Below, one piece after another: positions 8,267-14,598 of a DNA stretch of 21,879 nt (positions are counted from its first letter, which is position 1; each line of letters begins with the position of its first letter). The DNA comes from Burkholderiaceae bacterium (GTDB lineage Bacteria; Pseudomonadota; Gammaproteobacteria; Burkholderiales; Burkholderiaceae). The notes under the pieces are model-generated. The model saw only the letters and a program-made list of their open reading frames with translations. It made no database searches and was not told the DNA's origin. Position numbers and translations under genes: made by a program. Location: NCBI GenBank assembly GCA_947470165.1, contig CANISN010000005.1, positions 1 to 21,879 on the forward strand, read 5' to 3'.

Positions 8267-8767
8267 ATGAAGATTTCTATCGCACGCCGTGCCAGTATGT
8301 TTGCCCTCATAGGTGCAACAGGGGTATTTTTAGTGGCTTGCTCAAGCGTTAAATTGGATGATGTTGATAGTGCCAATAGTGGTGGTAGCGGCAACTTTAG
8401 CTCACAGCCCTGGAATGATCCAAATAACCCACTCTTTCAGCGTAGCGTGTATTTTGATCTCAATGAATACACTGTTCAAACTAAATATCAAAAACAATTG
8501 TCTACGCATGCAAGCTACTTAAAGGCCAATCCAAGACAGAAGATCATTATTCAAGGCAACACAGACGAGCGCGGTACCGCTGAATACAACTTGGCATTAG
8601 GTCAACGTCGTTCAGACGCAGTTCGCAAGTCACTCAATTTGATGGGAGTATCTGATGATCAAATGGAAGCAGTGAGCTTTGGTAAAGAGAAACCAAAGGC
8701 AGAAGGTGATAGCGAAGGTGCGTGGGCAGAGAATCGCCGTGCTGATATTGTTTATATTACGAACTAA
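8267..8767 (+). CDS. pal: Peptidoglycan-associated lipoprotein Pal
   Basis: Pal is an outer-membrane lipoprotein that anchors the outer membrane to peptidoglycan and is pulled by TolA/TolB. The start at ATG 8267 is preferred over an earlier in-frame codon because a purine-rich ribosome binding site (AAAAGGAAAA) precedes it and it gives a normal lipoprotein signal: MKISIARR, hydrophobic core, lipobox LVAC with lipidated C25. The 166-residue protein then has a short Ser/Gly linker and an OmpA-like peptidoglycan-binding domain (about 55-166) with GNTDERGTAEYNLALGQRR, the diaminopimelate-binding region. It ends five bases before cpoB. Confidence 0.97.
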   Translation: MKISIARRASMFALIGATGVFLVACSSVKLDDVDSANSGGSGNFSSQPWNDPNNPLFQRSVYFDLNEYTVQTKYQKQLSTHASYLKANPRQKIIIQGNTDERGTAEYNLALGQRRSDAVRKSLNLMGVSDDQMEAVSFGKEKPKAEGDSEGAWAENRRADIVYITN

Positions 8768-8772
8768 TTTTC

Positions 8773-9504
8773 ATGCGTAAGCTCAACAACCTTTTCAAAC
8801 AAACGCTCTCACGAGCGTTTTGTTTAAGTGCCGTCACTATTTTTCTAATAATGCCTAGTAGTGCTTGGGCACTCTTTTCCGATGATGAAGCTCGCAAAGC
8901 CATTTTAGATTTACGTAAGACCCTAGCAACAGCACAAATGGATTTACAAAACCAAATTGAGAAGCTCAAAGCTGATAACGCTGAATTACGCGGCAAAGTG
9001 GAGAGCTTGGAGAAGCAAGGTGAAGATATCAACTCAAGCCAAAAGACTTACTATCAGGATCTTGATACCAGATTGGGCAATCTTGAGCCCCGTACATTCA
9101 CAATTGAAGGTGTTAGCGGTACAGTACAGCCTGACGAAAAGAATGCTTATGAAGATGCTTTAAAGGCGTTTCAAGCCAGCAATCTTAAAAAGGCGGATGA
9201 AAGCTTTACTGCTTTTGCGGGTAAATATTCCCAAAGTCCTTACTTGCCTCTAGCACTCTATTGGGGGGCTAATAGTAAGTATGCAAACAAAAATTACACT
9301 GGTGCCATTACTCAGTTACAAAATTTAATTAAACGTTATCCAAACCATCCTCGAATTCCGATAGCTATGTTGACATTGGGTAATGCTCAATTAGAAAGTG
9401 GCAATAAAGCAGCTGCCAAGAAAACCTTTGCTGAAATCATCAGTAAATATCCTGACACTGAGGCGGCAAAAGACGCGCAGCAGCTGAACACCGCAATCAA
9501 ATAA
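8773..9504 (+). CDS. cpoB: Cell division coordinator CpoB (YbgF), TPR protein
   Basis: CpoB is a periplasmic TPR protein that coordinates PBP1B and the Tol machine during constriction. The 243-residue protein has a signal peptide (1-33) with probable cleavage after SSAWA, before LFSDDEAR, a typical CpoB N-terminus. A coiled-coil segment (about 48-83, [15 protein letters not shown]) drives trimerisation, and a C-terminal TPR domain (about 120-243) includes [18 protein letters not shown] and [11 protein letters not shown]. It starts five bases after pal and is followed 11 bases later by queC. Confidence 0.95.
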   Translation: MRKLNNLFKQTLSRAFCLSAVTIFLIMPSSAWALFSDDEARKAILDLRKTLATAQMDLQNQIEKLKADNAELRGKVESLEKQGEDINSSQKTYYQDLDTRLGNLEPRTFTIEGVSGTVQPDEKNAYEDALKAFQASNLKKADESFTAFAGKYSQSPYLPLALYWGANSKYANKNYTGAITQLQNLIKRYPNHPRIPIAMLTLGNAQLESGNKAAAKKTFAEIISKYPDTEAAKDAQQLNTAIK

Positions 9505-9515
9505 GTCAGTTCGCT

Positions 9516-10256
9516 ATGTCTTCGCTATCTGCAGCTTTTCAGAATATCGCCCCGCGTAAACCCAATGCACCTGCGGTTATTTTGTTTTCTGGCGGACTAG
9601 ACTCCAGTACGATTCTCGCGCTTGCAAAAGATCTTGATTACGCGCCCTATGTATTGTCAGTTAGCTATGGTCAACGCCACTCCTCCGAACTTGCCGCAGC
9701 AAAACATATCGCCAAAAAAATGGGGGTTATTCGTCATGAGTTGGTGAATTTAGACCTCACCCGTTTTGGCGGCTCTGCATTAACAGATTTCACAATCGAT
9801 ATACCCATCACCCCCGGCAAGGATCAGGAAATTCCAGTCACTTATGTACCAGCCCGCAATACGATTTTGCTTTCGCTTGCACTGGGCTGGGCGGAATCAT
9901 TAGGTAGTCTTGATATTTTTTATGGTGCCAATGCGGTGGATTACTCTGGCTATCCAGACTGTCGCCCTGACTACGTCTCTTCATTTGAAGCTATGGCTAA
10001 TCTCGCTACTAAAGCGGGTGTAGAAGCCATCAATAATGACAATCGCTTCCGAGTGCATGCGCCCATCATTAGCATGAGCAAAGCAGAAATTATTCAACTA
10101 GGAACTACGCTAGGGGTAGATTACTCACAAACCGTTTCCTGCTATCAGGCCAATGATTTAGGTGAAGCCTGCGGGAAATGCGAATCCTGTCGTTTGAGAC
10201 AAGTTGGCTTTAAGCAAGCCAATCTGAGCGATCCAACCCGCTATCGTAGTAATTAG
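9516..10256 (+). CDS. queC: 7-cyano-7-deazaguanine synthase QueC
   Basis: QueC makes preQ0 from 7-carboxy-7-deazaguanine, ammonia and ATP, a step of queuosine synthesis for tRNA. The 246-residue protein has the PP-loop SGGLDS at 25-30, [10 protein letters not shown], the [17 protein letters not shown] region, and the C-terminal zinc cluster of C209, C219, C222 and C225 ([10 protein letters not shown]). Length is standard. It lies 11 bases after cpoB and seems part of the tol-pal transcript. queD and queE are not in this window. Confidence 0.97.
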   Translation: MSSLSAAFQNIAPRKPNAPAVILFSGGLDSSTILALAKDLDYAPYVLSVSYGQRHSSELAAAKHIAKKMGVIRHELVNLDLTRFGGSALTDFTIDIPITPGKDQEIPVTYVPARNTILLSLALGWAESLGSLDIFYGANAVDYSGYPDCRPDYVSSFEAMANLATKAGVEAINNDNRFRVHAPIISMSKAEIIQLGTTLGVDYSQTVSCYQANDLGEACGKCESCRLRQVGFKQANLSDPTRYRSN

Positions 10257-10291
10257 TCAAAAAATAGATTTACCACTGCATAGTGAGGAGT

Positions 10292-10320
10292 TTGACATTT
10301 ATTAAAATACACATAATAAT
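10292..10320 (+). promoter_or_regulatory. Strong sigma70-type promoter for the toxin-antitoxin module
   Basis: A perfect -35 TTGACA (10292-10297) and AATAAT (10315-10320, five of six matches to TATAAT) are spaced by 17 bases. The expected transcription start is about 10327, leaving an 18-base leader before the antitoxin ATG at 10345. Confidence 0.75.
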
Positions 10321-10347
10321 ACACTAAATTATGGGCATTTTATTATG
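10312..10347. promoter_or_regulatory. Inverted repeat over the -10 and antitoxin start, possible autoregulation operator
   Basis: CATAATAA (10312-10319) and TTATTATG (10340-10347) are exact reverse complements, 20 bases apart. One arm overlaps the -10 hexamer and the other includes the antitoxin ATG. Type II antitoxins commonly bind inverted repeats in their own promoter, so this is a natural candidate, but the arms are AT-only apart from the outer base. Confidence 0.4.
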
Positions 10348-10599
10348 ACAATCACGCAAACTATTCATGCTAAAACTACGGTCAGCATGACTGACCTTAG
10401 GCGTAATCCAAGCAAAATTCTAGAGATTGCTGGCGACTTACCCGTGGCTGTTCTTAATCACAACAAACCCGAGGCCTATCTATTGTCTGCAAAGGCATAT
10501 GAGGCACTCCTAGACTTGGTGGATGATATCTCTCTCATCAAAATCATTAAGGCGCGTAGCGGTGGAAAGACTGTCAAGGCAAAGCTTGAAGACTTATAG
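10345..10599 (+). CDS. Antitoxin of the Phd/YefM family
   Basis: This 84-residue protein has the Phd/YefM DNA-binding fold: TVSMTDLRRNPSKILEIAGDLPVAVLNHNKPEAYLLSAKAYEALLDLV covers the N-terminal dimerisation and DNA-binding region with the typical N...A.YL.S...YE.L pattern. The last 25 residues (ISLIKIIKARSGGKTVKAKLEDL) form the likely toxin-binding tail. It should neutralise the RelE-like toxin encoded next and repress its own promoter. The gene overlaps the toxin start by 14 bases. Only a weak GGG precedes the ATG. Confidence 0.9.
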   Translation: MTITQTIHAKTTVSMTDLRRNPSKILEIAGDLPVAVLNHNKPEAYLLSAKAYEALLDLVDDISLIKIIKARSGGKTVKAKLEDL

Positions 10600-10876
10600 T
10601 CTTGAGTTCAATGTACTTGCTTTTAAAGAGTGGCAAAAATTAGATAACTCCATCCGTAGCCAATTTAAAAAGCAACTTGAAAAACGTATCCAAAATCCCA
10701 GAGTAGCATCTGCAAAGTTGCATGGAGATTTGGATAACTTTTATAAGATTAAACTAGCCGCCGTTGGCTATAGACTAGTCTATGAAGTCATAGATCATAA
10801 ACTTGTTGTTCTCATTATTGCAATTGGAAAGCGAAATCAGTCAGCAGTTTATAAAGAAGCGGGCAAAAGAAAATAG
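10586..10876 (+). CDS. RelE-family toxin (ribosome-dependent mRNA interferase)
   Basis: RelE-type toxins cleave mRNA in the ribosomal A site. From the TTG at 10586 the protein is 96 residues, matching E. coli RelE (95) and aligning from its first residues: SLEFNVLAFKEWQKL, then QFKKQLEKRIQNPR, YKIKLAAVGYRLVYEV and GKRNQSAVY. The positions expected to be functional are present: K54, K56, R63, R83 and Y89. The longer open frame back to 10523 would add 21 residues with no family similarity. AAGG at 10577-10580 suits the TTG start. The start overlaps the antitoxin by 14 bases, and the stop codon abuts the ribE stop on the other strand. Confidence 0.88.
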   Translation: MKTYSLEFNVLAFKEWQKLDNSIRSQFKKQLEKRIQNPRVASAKLHGDLDNFYKIKLAAVGYRLVYEVIDHKLVVLIIAIGKRNQSAVYKEAGKRK

Positions 10877-11494
10877 TTACTTAGGGTGTGTTTCTAACAT
10901 TCGGGCAACATAACGCGCAATCAAATCAATCTCTAGGTTTACTACATCACCTTGTTTGAGCTTTCCTAATGTAGTGTTCTCAAGCGTATGGGGAATAATG
11001 TTGATATCGACAAGGCAAGCATCTTTACTATCTTGCGTTTTGTTCACTGTGAGTGAAACACCATTGACCACAATCGAGCCTTTATAGGCTATGAATGACG
11101 CCAATGTCTTAGGGGTCTCGATCTGCAATAACCAAGAGCCATAAGTATCGTCAGCGACATTTGCAAAGTGCGTCACCTTGCCAACACCATCCACATGACC
11201 ACTAACGAGGTGTCCACCTAAGCGATCATTTAATCTCAATGCTTTTTCTAAGTTAACTGGTCCAGCTTTATCTAAACCTACAGTCTTATTCAAAGACTCA
11301 CGCGAAATATCTAAAGCAAAAGTATTACCAGTAAATTCAGTAGCGGTCATACAAGCACCCTGAATAGCAATACTGTCACCTAAGGCAACATCATCAAGAT
11401 ATCCTGCTGGCACTTCAACCACTAAGTGCATACCATCACCCTTTGCTTGAATGCTTTTAATTTGACCAATGGCTGTAATAATTCCAGTAAACAT
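10877..11494 (-). CDS. ribE: Riboflavin synthase (alpha subunit)
   Basis: This enzyme dismutates two 6,7-dimethyl-8-ribityllumazine molecules into riboflavin and the pyrimidinedione recycled by RibH. The 205-residue protein starts MFTGII as the family does and has two lumazine-binding repeats: residues 1 to about 96 (with IAIQGACMTAT) and about 97-205 (with GHVDGVGKV and IVVNGVSLTVN). It follows ribD by 23 bases on the same strand. Its stop codon begins at the base next to the end of the relE-like toxin on the other strand, with no terminator between. Confidence 0.97.
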   Translation of the reverse strand: MFTGIITAIGQIKSIQAKGDGMHLVVEVPAGYLDDVALGDSIAIQGACMTATEFTGNTFALDISRESLNKTVGLDKAGPVNLEKALRLNDRLGGHLVSGHVDGVGKVTHFANVADDTYGSWLLQIETPKTLASFIAYKGSIVVNGVSLTVNKTQDSKDACLVDINIIPHTLENTTLGKLKQGDVVNLEIDLIARYVARMLETHPK

Positions 11495-11517
11495 ATTGAG
11501 ATCTTATTGATAAGTTG

Positions 11518-12642
11518 TTATTTAAGTGCTTTTTTACTTAAGCGAATACGTATATCAGAGCCTAAAAGGCTTTGATCAAAAATATGCCAATCCTGTCGTT
11601 GATCTAATGCCACCAACGGTGAAATATTGGCCATACCAATTCCCTCACCAACGAAGAATGGTGCGTAATAGAGCAAGAGTTCATCCACACAATCTTCTCT
11701 GAGCAAAGAGCCATTGAGTTTAAAGCCGGCCTCCACATGAATTTCATTCATATGACACTCCTGTGCCAGATAAGAAAATAGTTTTGGTAAATCTACTTTG
11801 CCATAGGCATTAGCCATTGCAATTACATGTACACCCTGTGACTCAAACACTGCAGCCTTTTCTTTCACGGCTGCAGAGTCTAAGGAGGCGCAAACCAAGA
11901 TCACGCCTGATTGATCAAGATTACCTAAAACCTTGGCATTAAGTGGGGTCTCTAGCTTGGAATCAACAATAATTTTCCAGGGCTGACGTTCCGTCTGAAC
12001 ATCTCTGACATTTAAAGTAGGGTCATCTTCCTTAACCGTTCCCACTCCCGTCAGGATAGCGCAGGCTTGAGCGCGCCAATGATGTCCATCAGTACGTGCA
12101 ACTGGGCCGGTAATCCATTGGCTTTGGCCATTCAGTAAAGCGGTCTTACCATCTAGGCTTGCAGCTATCTTCATCCGTATCCAAGGTAAACCTCGAGTCA
12201 TCCGAGAAATAAATCCTAGATTGAGAGCTTGCGCCTCATCTTCTAATAATCCACATCGCACCTCAATACCAGCAGCTTGTAAGCGCCCTAATCCTTTACC
12301 GCCCACTAAGGGATTGGGATCTGACATTGCTACGATTACCATTGCCGGCTTGGCGGCAAGTAAAGCGTCCACACAAGGGGGCGTCTTACCTGTGTGATTG
12401 CATGGTTCTAGAGTCACATAAATCGTAGATCCCACCGGATCAACACCTTGGGCCTTAGCGTCAGCCAAGGCTTGAACTTCTGCATGCGCATCCCCTACCT
12501 TCTGGGTATAGCCTCGACCAATAACTTGACCGCTTTTAACAATGACACAGCCTACCCGAGGATTTGGGTTAGAAAGATAAAAGGCTTTTTGAGCCTCGGC
12601 CAAGGCCTCTCTCATAAACTGGTGGTCAACTGCGCTATACAT
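11518..12642 (-). CDS. ribD: Bifunctional diaminohydroxyphosphoribosylaminopyrimidine deaminase / 5-amino-6-(5-phosphoribosylamino)uracil reductase
   Basis: RibD performs the second and third steps of riboflavin synthesis: deamination, then NADPH-dependent ribose reduction. From ATG 12642 it is 374 residues, beginning MYSAVDHQFMREAL, which fits family N-termini. A TTG at 12678 would add 12 residues and is the one with a Shine-Dalgarno-like GGGGAGGGG, so the start is uncertain. The deaminase domain (about 1-140) has HAE at 53-55 and PCNHTGKTPPC, with zinc ligands H53, C81 and C90. The reductase domain follows (about 145-374) with RMKIAASLDGK. The gene is 78 bases downstream of the fimT-like gene and leads into ribE. 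Confidence 0.95.
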   Translation of the reverse strand: MYSAVDHQFMREALAEAQKAFYLSNPNPRVGCVIVKSGQVIGRGYTQKVGDAHAEVQALADAKAQGVDPVGSTIYVTLEPCNHTGKTPPCVDALLAAKPAMVIVAMSDPNPLVGGKGLGRLQAAGIEVRCGLLEDEAQALNLGFISRMTRGLPWIRMKIAASLDGKTALLNGQSQWITGPVARTDGHHWRAQACAILTGVGTVKEDDPTLNVRDVQTERQPWKIIVDSKLETPLNAKVLGNLDQSGVILVCASLDSAAVKEKAAVFESQGVHVIAMANAYGKVDLPKLFSYLAQECHMNEIHVEAGFKLNGSLLREDCVDELLLYYAPFFVGEGIGMANISPLVALDQRQDWHIFDQSLLGSDIRIRLSKKALK

Positions 12643-12720
12643 AGGTCTATTAAAACCGATTGTGAGTAGATACGCCAAATTTACCCACCCCTCCCCATCG
12701 TTGGTTGCCTCTAGCGAATT

Positions 12721-13287
12721 CTATCTACAGGCCTTCAGGTCTTTACTAGGGTCACAAATACGCCAGCGGCCTCCACTACCCAAGATAAGCTGTCGCTCTA
12801 GGCGAGAATCTCGCTCATAACCCAAGATTAGACGGTTAGCAACAAAACCGCCTTGAGCGGTTTTAGCTGCTCCGGCAGCATTAAAAGCAATACCTCTCTT
12901 CGAGGAATGGGGGTCGATAAATTGCTTACCCCCACCCTTGAAATAGACTGGATAAATATCACTCTGAGATAACCAAACTCGATCCCGACAAGCCGACCTC
13001 AGTTTAATCTCTTCACAAGCACTTTTAACCACCCAGCCCTCATCCCAAAGATTGTCCCTCAAGGGGGTAATGCGCACAGTTGTTCCCAAAGCCAAAGCCT
13101 GTCCACGAGCAAATTGTGCGTGAATAATAAATCGTCTAGCAATGGTGTCAATTTCTCGGGTTGCCATTTGTTGATAAACAAGTGGCATCGTCATTGTTGC
13201 CAAGACCGCTACTATGAGGACAACAGCCATCAGCTCCAACAAACTACCGCCATACTCTCGTCTGTAAGACGGCATGCGCTTACTCAA
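12721..13287 (-). CDS. FimT/GspH-type pseudopilin
   Basis: A 188-residue protein with a type IV prepilin N-terminus: basic leader MSKRMPSYRREYG, then GSLLELMAVVLIVAVLATMTM. Cleavage after the first glycine puts glutamate at +5, but the +1 residue would be glycine instead of the usual phenylalanine or methionine. The rest has the GspH/FimT pattern: a hydrophobic helix (about 14-36), RGQALALGTTVRITPL, and a C-terminal strand with GSGGRWRICDPS. There are cysteine pairs in the middle (CEEIKLRSAC) and at the end. Minor pseudopilins of this type help prime type IV pilus assembly. The start overlaps the end of the preceding gene by 8 bases. Confidence 0.85.
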   Translation of the reverse strand: MSKRMPSYRREYGGSLLELMAVVLIVAVLATMTMPLVYQQMATREIDTIARRFIIHAQFARGQALALGTTVRITPLRDNLWDEGWVVKSACEEIKLRSACRDRVWLSQSDIYPVYFKGGGKQFIDPHSSKRGIAFNAAGAAKTAQGGFVANRLILGYERDSRLERQLILGSGGRWRICDPSKDLKACR

Positions 13288-13609
13288 ACTGCTGCCGCCA
13301 ATTTAAGCGCGTAGCGATATTTGTTTTTTCATCTAAGTGCACCAGAATTTCTAACTTCGGATTCTCTATTGTGGAAATTAACCACAGTTGCTTGCCGGCT
13401 GACTGAATGTGACATGAGACATTACTTAGATTAGCAATGTTTGAAAGATTGCTCTCGCACTCATGTAGCATTTTCTCAGCAGCAATAAATCTTCTGCCGG
13501 AATCAATAGCGGTATTGACGCTAATGACCTCGACCGTAGCCATACGCTCCAGAGAGTTAATTAGGGAGGATAGCAAGACTAGTAGCGATAAAACCCAGGC
13601 AATAATCAC
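13280..13609 (-). CDS. PilX-like minor pseudopilin (leaderless as encoded)
   Basis: A 109-residue protein starting at GTG 13609. It overlaps the stop of the PilW-like gene as GTGA, so translation is probably coupled. It begins at once with a hydrophobic helix (MIIAWVLSLLVLLSSLINSLERMA), followed by a helix-rich segment with FIAAEKMLHECE and two cysteines (C51 and C66) that could form a disulfide. Position in a pilV-pilW-X-fimT order and the helix pattern suggest PilX, but no prepilin leader or cleavage glycine is encoded: an in-frame stop lies three codons upstream. Similarity to PilX is weak, so the name rests mostly on context. Confidence 0.6.
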   Translation of the reverse strand: MIIAWVLSLLVLLSSLINSLERMATVEVISVNTAIDSGRRFIAAEKMLHECESNLSNIANLSNVSCHIQSAGKQLWLISTIENPKLEILVHLDEKTNIATRLNWRQQFE

Positions 13610-14223
13610 AATAGATTACGCGTGGTAAAAGTACGCTCAAATTCCCGCTGAATGAACGCTCCATCAGTCATCTCAAGCTTGATCTTAAATACTCGAGCAT
13701 CTAGCTCTTCAATAGCAAGATAATTAATGCCACTCATGAGGGTGATCTTTTGTAAGCGTCCTTGTCGATCAAGTGACTGACAAATTAATGAGCCACCGTT
13801 AACGCGTTGACCTTTGGGTGCAGACGCTTGTCGTTCTACTAAAAATCCTTGAATCGCTAAATTTTGTTTAGTCCGTTCTGCTGTCAGAACATTACCAATG
13901 CAATCTAAATCAACGCCTCGAGATAACTGATGCTTCACCAGTAATGAATCCGATCCTCTAAAGCCAACACTCTTTTGAATTTTCAGAAACTCCGCATCGG
14001 ATGAGTTCTTTTTGCCGTCCTGTAAAAATGAATCTTGATTTTGATAGCCAGCCACTCGGATGGAGCGACCGATTAATTCCAAAGCCCGATCCGCATCCTG
14101 AACAAGCATTTGGGTTTTCTCATAAGTAATTTGCCTGGCGATCAACTCTCCACTATTTCTGATCAATGGGGCGAGTAGTGTGAGTGATATGGCGATTCCG
14201 ATGAGGCACTCGAGCAGATTCAT
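13606..14223 (-). CDS. PilW-like minor pseudopilin (starts at mature +1 position)
   Basis: The 205-residue product begins MNLLECLIGIAISLTLLAPLI, which looks like a mature pseudopilin N-terminus: glutamate at position 5 and a long hydrophobic helix. PilW-like segments follow: ALELIGRSIRVAGYQN, GSDSLLVKHQ, LDCIGN, SLICQ and INYLAIEE. PilW proteins usually carry a short basic leader ending in glycine before this helix. Here an in-frame TAA directly precedes the ATG, so no leader can be encoded in this frame. The gene overlaps the pilV-like frame by 71 bases and the next gene by 4. It is shorter than many PilW proteins. Confidence 0.78.
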   Translation of the reverse strand: MNLLECLIGIAISLTLLAPLIRNSGELIARQITYEKTQMLVQDADRALELIGRSIRVAGYQNQDSFLQDGKKNSSDAEFLKIQKSVGFRGSDSLLVKHQLSRGVDLDCIGNVLTAERTKQNLAIQGFLVERQASAPKGQRVNGGSLICQSLDRQGRLQKITLMSGINYLAIEELDARVFKIKLEMTDGAFIQREFERTFTTRNLL

Positions 14224-14467
14224 TTATTGGCAGCCGTGATTGTTGAAGTTCATGCTGATCAAGCTCCTGATGTATTTTTAAGCGTTTATGTTGTTCTTGC
14301 CCCAGACGTAAAATTAGTAACTGATAGGCATTACCCAGACCAATCCAACTAATAGCCACTAAACTCATAGCTACTAGCACTTCTAGCAAGATGAAGCCAT
14401 TCTTTTTATAGGTGAGGACTGGTACAGATTGAGAGAAATTCTTATCTCTAGGGATCTTCTTGGGCAT
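14153..14467 (-). CDS. PilV-like minor pseudopilin
   Basis: A 104-residue protein with a long basic leader (about 24 residues) followed by a canonical prepilin site: KKNG then FILLEVLVAMSLVAISWIGL, with glycine at -1, phenylalanine at +1 and glutamate at +5. AAAGG immediately precedes the ATG at 14467. The helix is followed by a charged region (LGQEQHKRLKIHQELDQHELQQ). The last 20 or so residues (SARVPHRNRHITHTTRPI) overlap the PilW-like gene in another frame and look non-native in composition. It is the first gene of the pseudopilin set and is divergent from ribBA. Confidence 0.8.
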   Translation of the reverse strand: MPKKIPRDKNFSQSVPVLTYKKNGFILLEVLVAMSLVAISWIGLGNAYQLLILRLGQEQHKRLKIHQELDQHELQQSRLPINESARVPHRNRHITHTTRPIDQK

Positions 14468-14510
14468 CCTTTATTTTCAAGAGTTGTCGACACCAAAAAC
14501 ATGCTCTAGA

Positions 14511-14541
14511 TTGACTCCAATTGTCAGAAACGCTGGATATT
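14511..14541 (+). promoter_or_regulatory. Possible promoter upstream of ribBA
   Basis: TTGACT (14511-14516, five of six to TTGACA) is followed after 19 bases by GATATT (14536-14541, four of six to TATAAT). The spacing is longer than ideal. A start near 14548 would place transcription within the palindrome at 14544-14557. The 131-base gap shows no recognisable FMN riboswitch. Confidence 0.3.
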
Positions 14542-14543
14542 GA

Positions 14544-14557
14544 GCCCAAGCTTGGGC
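14544..14557. repeat. Perfect 14-bp palindrome GCCCAAGCTTGGGC in the ribBA leader
   Basis: The 14 bases are their own reverse complement. The site lies 41 bases before the ribBA start, in the region divergent to the pilV-like gene. A second copy of the left arm's core (CCCAA, 14564-14568) can pair with TTGGG (14552-14556), giving an alternative hairpin with a seven-base loop. It may be an operator or part of a leader RNA. No known consensus was recognised. Confidence 0.5.
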
Positions 14558-14598
14558 ATGAACCCCAAAAATCCCTCCTCGGCATAAAATAGAGGGCT

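Noticed and set aside
10257..10344. A tRNA gene after the tol-pal operon, as found in enterobacteria
   Set aside because: No cloverleaf-forming arms or conserved TTC/CCA signals are visible; the stretch holds the toxin-antitoxin promoter instead.
10523..10585. 21 extra N-terminal residues for the RelE-like toxin
   Set aside because: They overlap the antitoxin coding region, have no similarity to RelE, and the TTG at 10586 with AAGG upstream gives the family length.
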